Origin: Acidocella sp.
GTDB taxonomy: Bacteria > Pseudomonadota > Alphaproteobacteria > Acetobacterales > Acetobacteraceae
NCBI GenBank assembly: GCA_028687415.1
Contig: JAQUAC010000139.1
Coordinates: 1 to 6,306, forward strand
Direction: 5' to 3'
Length of the DNA: 6,306 bases
The notes under the pieces are model-generated. The model had not been told where the DNA came from, ran no database searches, and saw only the letters and a list, made by a program, of their open reading frames with translations. The translations under genes were made by a program, and so were the position numbers. This document shows, piece by piece, positions 6,305 through 6,306 of the stretch. The stretch's first letter is position 1, and each line of letters opens with the position of its first letter.

Positions 6305-6306
6305 GC

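Noticed and set aside
1..6306. Mobile element, CRISPR array, tRNA or toxin-antitoxin content
   Set aside because: No terminal repeats, transposase, integrase, regularly spaced repeats, tRNA-like cloverleaf or small paired ORFs were seen; the genes are contiguous and of uniform composition by eye.

Overview
The window looks like ordinary chromosomal DNA from a GC-rich (roughly 60-65% by eye) Gram-negative bacterium, most likely an alphaproteobacterium. An acetic-acid-bacteria-like lineage (Acetobacteraceae) is my guess, from protein style and from the pairing of PdeM with a class I photolyase. This assignment is inference; no rRNA or other marker is present to settle it. A glycosyltransferase family 9 enzyme, usual in LPS core synthesis, fits a Gram-negative cell.

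Layout: six protein genes in two blocks that point at each other. The plus-strand block (1-2812) holds the 3' part of pdeM (ligase-associated DNA damage response metallophosphoesterase), a complete deoxyribodipyrimidine photolyase overlapping pdeM by four bases, and, after a 55-base gap, a PPP-like metallophosphoesterase. The minus-strand block, read from the right edge, holds a GT9 glycosyltransferase with a GTG start, then thrS (threonyl-tRNA synthetase, 642 aa) after 35 bases, then a small glyoxalase-II-like MBL-fold hydrolase (YcbL type) 4 bases after the thrS stop codon. The two blocks meet tail to tail at 2801-2812, where the stop-codon ends of the two genes overlap by 12 bases.

Function: pdeM and the photolyase form a translationally coupled DNA repair pair; the missing upstream neighbour is probably another ligase-associated repair gene, but it lies outside the window. 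thrS and the MBL hydrolase are tightly packed and probably cotranscribed; GT9 may be read through into thrS. All five complete genes are intact, with family-typical lengths and catalytic residues. There are no tRNA or rRNA genes, insertion sequences, CRISPR arrays or phage genes, and no intergenic gap exceeds 55 bases.

I found no sign of a new multi-gene system. What deserves a second look is small in scale: a start-stop element (ATGTAATG) at the unled start of the PPP-like phosphatase, that enzyme's missing motif arginine, the PdeM-photolyase coupling, the atypical GNHA motif of PdeM, and the overlapping convergent gene ends without a visible terminator.
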